Assembly (NCBI GenBank): GCA_907165065.1
Contig: OU015523.1
Coordinates: 114,974,246-115,038,245 of the forward strand
DNA from: Caprimulgus europaeus
Lineage: Eukaryota; Chordata; Aves; Caprimulgiformes; Caprimulgidae
Direction: 5' to 3'
DNA length: 64,000 nucleotides
A program made the translations under genes and the position numbers. Positions 63,969-64,000 of this stretch are shown here, piece after piece (the first letter of the stretch is position 1; each line of letters starts with the position of its first letter). Under the pieces are notes generated by a model. It saw only the letters and a program-made list of their open reading frames with translations. It did no database searches and was not told the DNA's origin.

Positions 63969-64000
63969 TATATGTTCCAGTGATCCAATTTAAATACAGG

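Larger units (their letters stand above)
57891..64000 (-). other. FAT3 upstream intron (partial)
   Basis: From the acceptor at 57891 to the window edge no further cadherin-encoding segment with a matching phase-1 donor was found, so this is at least 6.1 kb of intron. It carries a CR1, an LTR and AT-rich repeats. The minus-strand frame at 60480-60950 (156 codons) has no cadherin or other recognised motif. Confidence 0.85.

Noticed and set aside
1-64000. CRISPR arrays, tRNA or rRNA genes, prokaryotic-style operons
   Set aside because: None seen; the direct repeats present are microsatellites, short duplications or LINE copies.

Overview
This is vertebrate nuclear DNA, almost certainly from a bird. 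It is AT-rich and intron-rich, and it carries many CR1 LINE fragments ending in ATTCTATGA-type 3' tips. One long terminal repeat resembles a type I know from non-galliform birds. There are no bacterial, viral or organellar gene arrangements and no RNA genes that I can see.

The only gene I can support is on the minus strand. It is the 3' third of the giant atypical cadherin FAT3, in 13 consecutive exons (first exon here 57890-57501, stop codon at 8194-8192). I assigned every exon edge by reading GT/AG splice sites and phase. The 13 exons join without a frame break into about 1,395 codons: the last five cadherin repeats, a FAT-specific Cys-containing linker, an EGF module, a laminin G domain split over two exons, three more EGF modules, one transmembrane helix, and a cytoplasmic tail of about 375 residues ending in a class I PDZ ligand (QTQV). 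All earlier cadherin exons lie beyond position 64000. The long 3' UTR probably runs down to a poly(A) signal near 6470 or 3480.

Layout from left to right: 1-3475 is intergenic or far-downstream DNA with an (AAT)n microsatellite and a CR1 piece. 3476-8191 is the probable 3' UTR. 8192-18165 holds the cytoplasmic-tail, transmembrane and last EGF exons; its introns hold a hAT-like inverted-repeat element, a MIR-like SINE and a long CR1. 18166-39316 holds the EGF and laminin G exons in very long introns. 39317-57890 holds the linker and cadherin exons. 57891-64000 is the next intron upstream, with a CR1 and, at the edge, a solo LTR flanked by a 6-base direct repeat.

I found no undescribed multi-gene system. 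The observations most worth a second look are two in-frame alternative acceptors for the penultimate exon, three WIRS-pattern motifs in the tail, the hAT-like element with degenerate 8-base target duplication, the solo LTR, and a short plus-strand ORF with a secreted-peptide look that is probably chance.
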